Translations under genes and position numbers: made by a program
In this document: positions 60,030 through 64,000 of the stretch, in pieces
Layout of the letters: each line of letters starts with the position of its first letter
Numbering within the stretch: the stretch's first letter is position 1
The notes under the pieces: generated by a model
Database searches by the model: none
Told to the model about the DNA's origin: nothing
The model's input: only the letters and a program-made list of their open reading frames with translations
From: Liolophura sinensis
Taxonomy: Eukaryota; Mollusca; Polyplacophora; Chitonida; Chitonidae
Assembly: GCF_032854445.1 (NCBI RefSeq)
Contig: NC_088305.1
Span: 27,242,628 to 27,306,627 of the forward strand
Reading direction: 5' to 3'
DNA length: 64,000 bases

Positions 60030-60960
60030 GAGCCCTTTCCGGCCAAGGTAATTCAGGTCCAAGCTGTGGAGTCAATGGTTGATTCCTGCCTGTGCAATTA
60101 TGTGTTGTGGGCAAACTGGTAATGTACATGTCTTTTTCATATATTACAAGAGAACAATGATCTGTACAGCTTGGACCCGAGTCGCCATAGCGCCATTCAC
60201 TCAAGAGAAGATGTCGCACTGTAAAAAGTACAAAGTACAAGTATAGAACTTAAATGTGTCCTCTGAAACAAATCTACTCTATCGACTTTTCGCGAAAAGG
60301 ACACTTAAGTTCCCTCTTAAAGCAGAAATTGTGAAAGTGAAATACATGTATGATTATTGGCTGGAAGAGTAATTTACCAGAGCTCTAAACCGATCGGGTA
60401 TTCAGTCGAGAAAAAAGCCCATGGAAGAAAGCATGGCAGATCAGGCATGATATGGCTTTTCTACCTTTACAGTGTGTTCTCAATTCTATACTGAACAAAA
60501 AACAAACTTCACATTTGCAAAAATAAATTATTTTGAAAGGGTAGTAAAAGGTACTTAACACAAACTACCAAAAAACTAAGAAAGTATATTATGTTCGAAA
60601 ATAGGACGGAATCATGGAAAGAGAAGCATCTAACAGCCTTCACTGATACTGGAAAGACGCAAGGTATCATGGCGAAAAGGTGAAATGAGTATTCACATTA
60701 TGTACCATGTTAATATACAACTTGTCGATAATAAAATATGTATCTCATTTGCGCTTTGATTGCAATTGTTCGTATATCTGAAGTGGCGATCTAATTCAAC
60801 TTGATGCATATCTTGCCCCCAGCTCAAGGAACTATCTTCGTGGATGTCTGAGAATACAGGCTTAGCGTTGCCCAAGATCGCTAAGCAGATTGAATAATGA
60901 TACTCGCAGTAAAACAAATATAACAGTTTCAGAGTAAAGCACCAGTTAAATTAATCAATT
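60030..60960 (+). repeat. Modular repeat, H, I and G segments in order
   Basis: H (TTTCCGGCCAAGGTAATTC, GCTGTGGAGTCAA), I (GAAGATGTCGCACTGTAAAA, ACAAATCTACTCTATCG) and G (AACTAAGAAAGTATATTATG, GATAATAAAATATGTATCTC, GATTGCAATTGTTCGTATAT). This copy ties H to I and I to G without a break. Confidence 0.75.
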
Positions 60961-61859
60961 AATAGATGAAAGGTGTTTTAGGGTGGCGGTAATAATAGGT
61001 AAAAATCAGGACATATACTCAATATATGGCAGGTAAAGATGATCTTACAGAAACATCTACAAACTTCTAATTTAAAGTCCATGATTGTTTTGACCTCTTT
61101 AATGCTTTCTCTGGAGTATTGTGAGCCTTGATGCATTTCCAGAATATATAACACTGGCAGAGAATAGAGTTGCGAAACCTTATTCAGGGAGAGAGGACTT
61201 CACAATGTAATGTGTCCTTTTTCGGTGTTTACTTGCCGGCTACTATTGAACCTACTATTGTTGCTACTATTTTGACTGTGTAGTAGTCCAACAAAGTCTC
61301 GTGTAATCTCACGACACCTGGCGTGCAGCGGACAGTGCTGTAACGCGACATAGGAAAAGTTCCGGGGACAACAATACCACACACATGACGCTATGAAACT
61401 CCATGTGGTTCACCACCTTTGAGGCCTGCGCTGATATCCTCTTCATTACAAACACTGATGTCCAAAGAAAATTAGCATCACAGAAGACCAGTTTTTGTTC
61501 GCAAATCATACCTAAGAAAGCCAATCAAAATTCAGCGGCGCTTCAGCTGTCATTAAGTGTGTTGTTGTTGGATTAGGAACTTTTTAACATCCCCGATATC
61601 TCACAGCTCGCTGGACTCCATGTCGGTAACACGAGAAAGGCGAGAGTGCGGGAAACTAATACACTCAAAAAATAACCTGTTAATTTTAACAGAATATCTG
61701 TTCTCCGAGTGATACTATGTATTCTGTTGTTATAACAAAATAACGTGTCACATTCAACTTACAGTAATATCCTCTCAGTCTAATAAATCTATATGTTGAA
61801 TTAACAGAATATTCTACTAGAATAAAACAGTACCTTCTGTCTGCACTCATACAACAGAC
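60961..61859. other. No supported gene; ACAGAATA-rich end
   Basis: From 61660 to 61870 the motifs TTAACAGAATAT, ATTCTGTTGTTATAAC and TTGAATTAACAGAATATTCT recur in both orientations. A related A/T-rich patch lies at about 62730-62890 (CACTGTCAAAAAATAATCTG versus ACACTCAAAAAATAACCTG), suggesting an old non-coding mobile element with two copies. Confidence 0.4.
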
Positions 61860-61872
61860 TTTCTGTTAAATT

Positions 61873-62142
61873 CGGGGCCTCCGTGGCTCAGTTGGTTAGC
61901 GCGCTAGCACAGCACAATGACGCGGGAGTCTCTCATCAATGCGGTCGCTGTGAGTTCGAGTCCAGCTTATGTTGGCTTGCTCTCCGGCTGTAAGTGGGAA
62001 GGTCTGCCATCAACCTGCGGATGGTCGTGAGTTTTCCCCGGGCTGTGCCCGGTTTCCTCCCACCATAATGCAGGCCGCCATCGTATAAGTGAAATATTCT
62101 TGAATATGGCGTAAAACACCAGTCAAATAAATAAATAAATAA
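61873..62142 (+). mobile_element. SINE-A, full length, perfect 13-bp target duplication
   Basis: Complete tRNA-like head (GGGGCCTCCGTGGCTCAGTT, B-box GAGTTCGAGTCC), full body and an (AAAT)n tail. TTTCTGTTAAATT is exactly duplicated at 61860-61872 and 62143-62155. It is the best-preserved SINE-A here and the best reference copy. Confidence 0.96.
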
Positions 62143-62159
62143 TTTCTGTTAAATTTAGG

Positions 62160-62417
62160 AGTTTCTATCTTAAGGGCCAATACGGGCCATTCAAGAAAGG
62201 CTGGTGCACTCAGTGTCCAAGTATAGTCGGTAATGCTGATCTTGTCGTACTGCTCCTCGTGAGAGTTCTCGTCCAGATCCTCGGCCGCCATGTCGTGGTA
62301 TGAGTTCTGGCCTGTCATGTCCTTCATTTGAAACCTCAGAGTGGAGAACCTCCTGTGTGACTCCGGTGTCCTTCGCTGAGGTGTAAGCTCCCGGTGAAGA
62401 ACCACGCTGACGTTTTC
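62160..62417 (-). CDS. Candidate coding exon, unrecognised protein
   Basis: On the minus strand the frame is open from 62417 down through 62160 into the SINE. Between about 62390 and 62215 codons end strongly in C or G (for example the stretch encoding HDMAAEDLDENSHEEQYDK), unlike the surrounding AT-rich DNA. Several AG acceptors could open it (CTTACACCTCAG, ending near 62367, is the best). No clear donor or stop was fixed before the SINE. The peptide is acidic and has tyrosines in EEQYDKIS and TDYTW contexts that resemble a cytoplasmic tail, which is a guess. I do not recognise the family. Confidence 0.38.
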
Positions 62418-64000
62418 TTATGAAATAAATCATTGGCCAACAACTTATTATATCGAATTTAGATCAACAAAACATACCAATACATACCTTTTGGAGTACA
62501 TTAGTTGTTTAACGTATATTATTGGGATTTTCGATGGCTAAGTGGTTTAATGCAATGATCAGTGGATCCGTTAGAACTTGAACAATGACTTCGCTTAGTG
62601 TCTCATCTCTGCTCTGTTTCTTTACTCATTAACTCGTCAATATTCCTCAATACTTACAACGTAAACATTAATAAAATAAGAGACTAACAAACATATGAGA
62701 TTTAACGGAAGTCACGTGCCGTTTATTTACATCACTGTCAAAAAATAATCTGTGAAATTTAATAGAAATGCAGCAACATGTTCTATTATCTGAACATAAA
62801 ATTATACTATACTAACACCATGTTATGAATATGGCACAGGAATATGTTATAAAAACAGAATACATTCTGGCAACACTCAAACAAAAGCTTATAAAATTAG
62901 AAGATTATATTTTTCAACGTATACTGCCATGTGTCAGCATTAAATCAAGAACAAAAACGTCTGTACAAACAATAAAATATTTGACATAATTAGTGCTCTC
63001 TTAACAAGCATGAACTACAAAGAGTTCGTTGAAAAGCAGCCATGGATGTACACGTATGAGATTGATAAACAGGAATTATGGATTACGTGTAGCGCAATCT
63101 CTAGATAAAGTCTGCTCCAGTAGCCACTGCTTGTAGAACTACACTTCCTAGTCGCTTACAAGATCTGAACAAAGGCTATTACCTCCCCTGCCTTCTCCAC
63201 AACCGATCATTTCTCTTTGTCCAGTTCCATATATCAGACCGCGGTGTCATGTAGAATCGTTGATTCAATTCACAAATACGTGAAAGGGCTGACTTCAACA
63301 CCCAAAATACGGATGCTGTAACAGTTGGATTGGAGAAAGCACAAACATGCTCCGAGCAGTCCTTCTTCACGTCAGGTCAAGGGCAAGCCACGGTAGGAAG
63401 TGGCTTCTAGTCTTTTATTATGGAACGGTTTCGAATTTCGACATCTTGTTGACATCGCCACTTTTACGGCAAGTTGGGGTATAAAAGTGCATTTTAACGT
63501 GGGCAGGTAGATACAATAATGAAAATTTTCGACAAAACCTCAGATACAATCCTGAATTTGGATCCACCCTATGCGTCGCGCGTGCACACCACGATTAGTT
63601 TGAACTCCGACTTTCTGCGTATAACTAGTCCGAAATGGATTTACACGTTGATTGAGAGGATCCTCTTCTCCTCTGTCAACACAACAAAATCGACGTAATC
63701 CATGCAACAGCTTCAAAAATTTGTTCCGAAGTGAAGATTGCTGGGGCAATGGTTGGATAATACTAGCACTGCCACACAGACATTATAGGTAGTTGATGCA
63801 CTATACATTTCTGCACTCCTTTTCCACTTGTCACTTCACTTTCGACAACAGCAACTCTCAAAATGGTGGTCATGTTAGGCTGATTGTTTGGTATTTGGTA
63901 GAAAATAACGCCAGCTGTATGTGACGGTTGGGCATGGTACTACGCGAAAGAGCAACATTGCAACCCCGAAAACTGCTGTGTTCAACTTGGGGAGTAGCCC
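62418..64000. other. No confirmed gene to the right edge
   Basis: Two minus-strand frames, 63370-63179 and 63749-63540, look less random than most (the second contains NKFLKLLHGLRRFCCVDRG). They lack an ATG, splice support or a recognised domain. They could be upstream exons of the candidate at 62160-62417 or old transposon sequence. Confidence 0.35.

Overview
The window is repeat-rich, AT-leaning animal nuclear DNA. It has split genes with GT-AG introns, tRNA-derived SINEs flanked by target-site duplications, long minisatellites and TA-box or hairpin transposons, and no bacterial-style gene packing. The SINE families (one beginning with a GGGGCCTCCGTGGCTCAG head, one ending in ACTCACTCACTC) and a secreted chitin-binding protein fit a lophotrochozoan, most likely a mollusc. 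That assignment is inference from remembered families, not a search.

One gene is well supported: a four-exon gene at 32185-35842 (+). It has a TATA box upstream and a poly(A) signal downstream, and encodes a 281-residue secreted protein. The protein has a signal peptide, a short APEETQ repeat, one six-cysteine peritrophin-A (CBM14) chitin-binding domain and two related CPRGY..INC cysteine modules. Two weaker candidates are a two-exon membrane protein with a collagen-like tract (8763-9711, +) and a GC-ending, codon-biased exon near the right edge (62160-62417, -). Other long open frames are transposon remnants or by-products of tandem repeats.

Layout: 1-1405 is a 75-bp satellite. 1.4-11 kb is SINE-rich DNA with the membrane-protein candidate. 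11.06-14.34 kb is a 31-bp minisatellite of about 105 copies. 14.7-16 kb is a SINE, an LTR-like or promoter-bearing segment, and another SINE. 16-22 kb is sparse, with a 34-bp minisatellite. 22.2-23.1 kb is a dead Tc1-like transposase. 23-30 kb is AT-rich and empty. 30.5-31.7 kb is a 23/17-bp minisatellite plus SINEs. 32-36 kb is the chitin-binding gene. 36-43 kb is nested repeats. 43.4-44.4 kb is a 37-bp minisatellite. 49.5-51.5 kb holds a 57-bp-arm hairpin beside a 1.8-kb terminal-inverted-repeat element. That element carries the C-terminal half of a GHTKF/DWCFG (DUF7869-type) protein. 52.2-55.1 kb is a foldback-like region built from degenerate TGAGGTGTA units in opposite orientations. 55.6-61 kb holds further copies of a modular, apparently non-coding repeat that recurs at about 5.4, 9.6, 21.8, 35.2, 39.6-42.5, 46 and 60 kb.

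Nested insertions with clean target duplications give a relative chronology: the modular repeat is older than the SINEs inserted in it. The best leads for something undescribed are the DUF7869-type TIR element, the foldback region with a hairpin MITE near its centre, the modular repeat family, and the two-module C-terminus of the chitin-binding protein.
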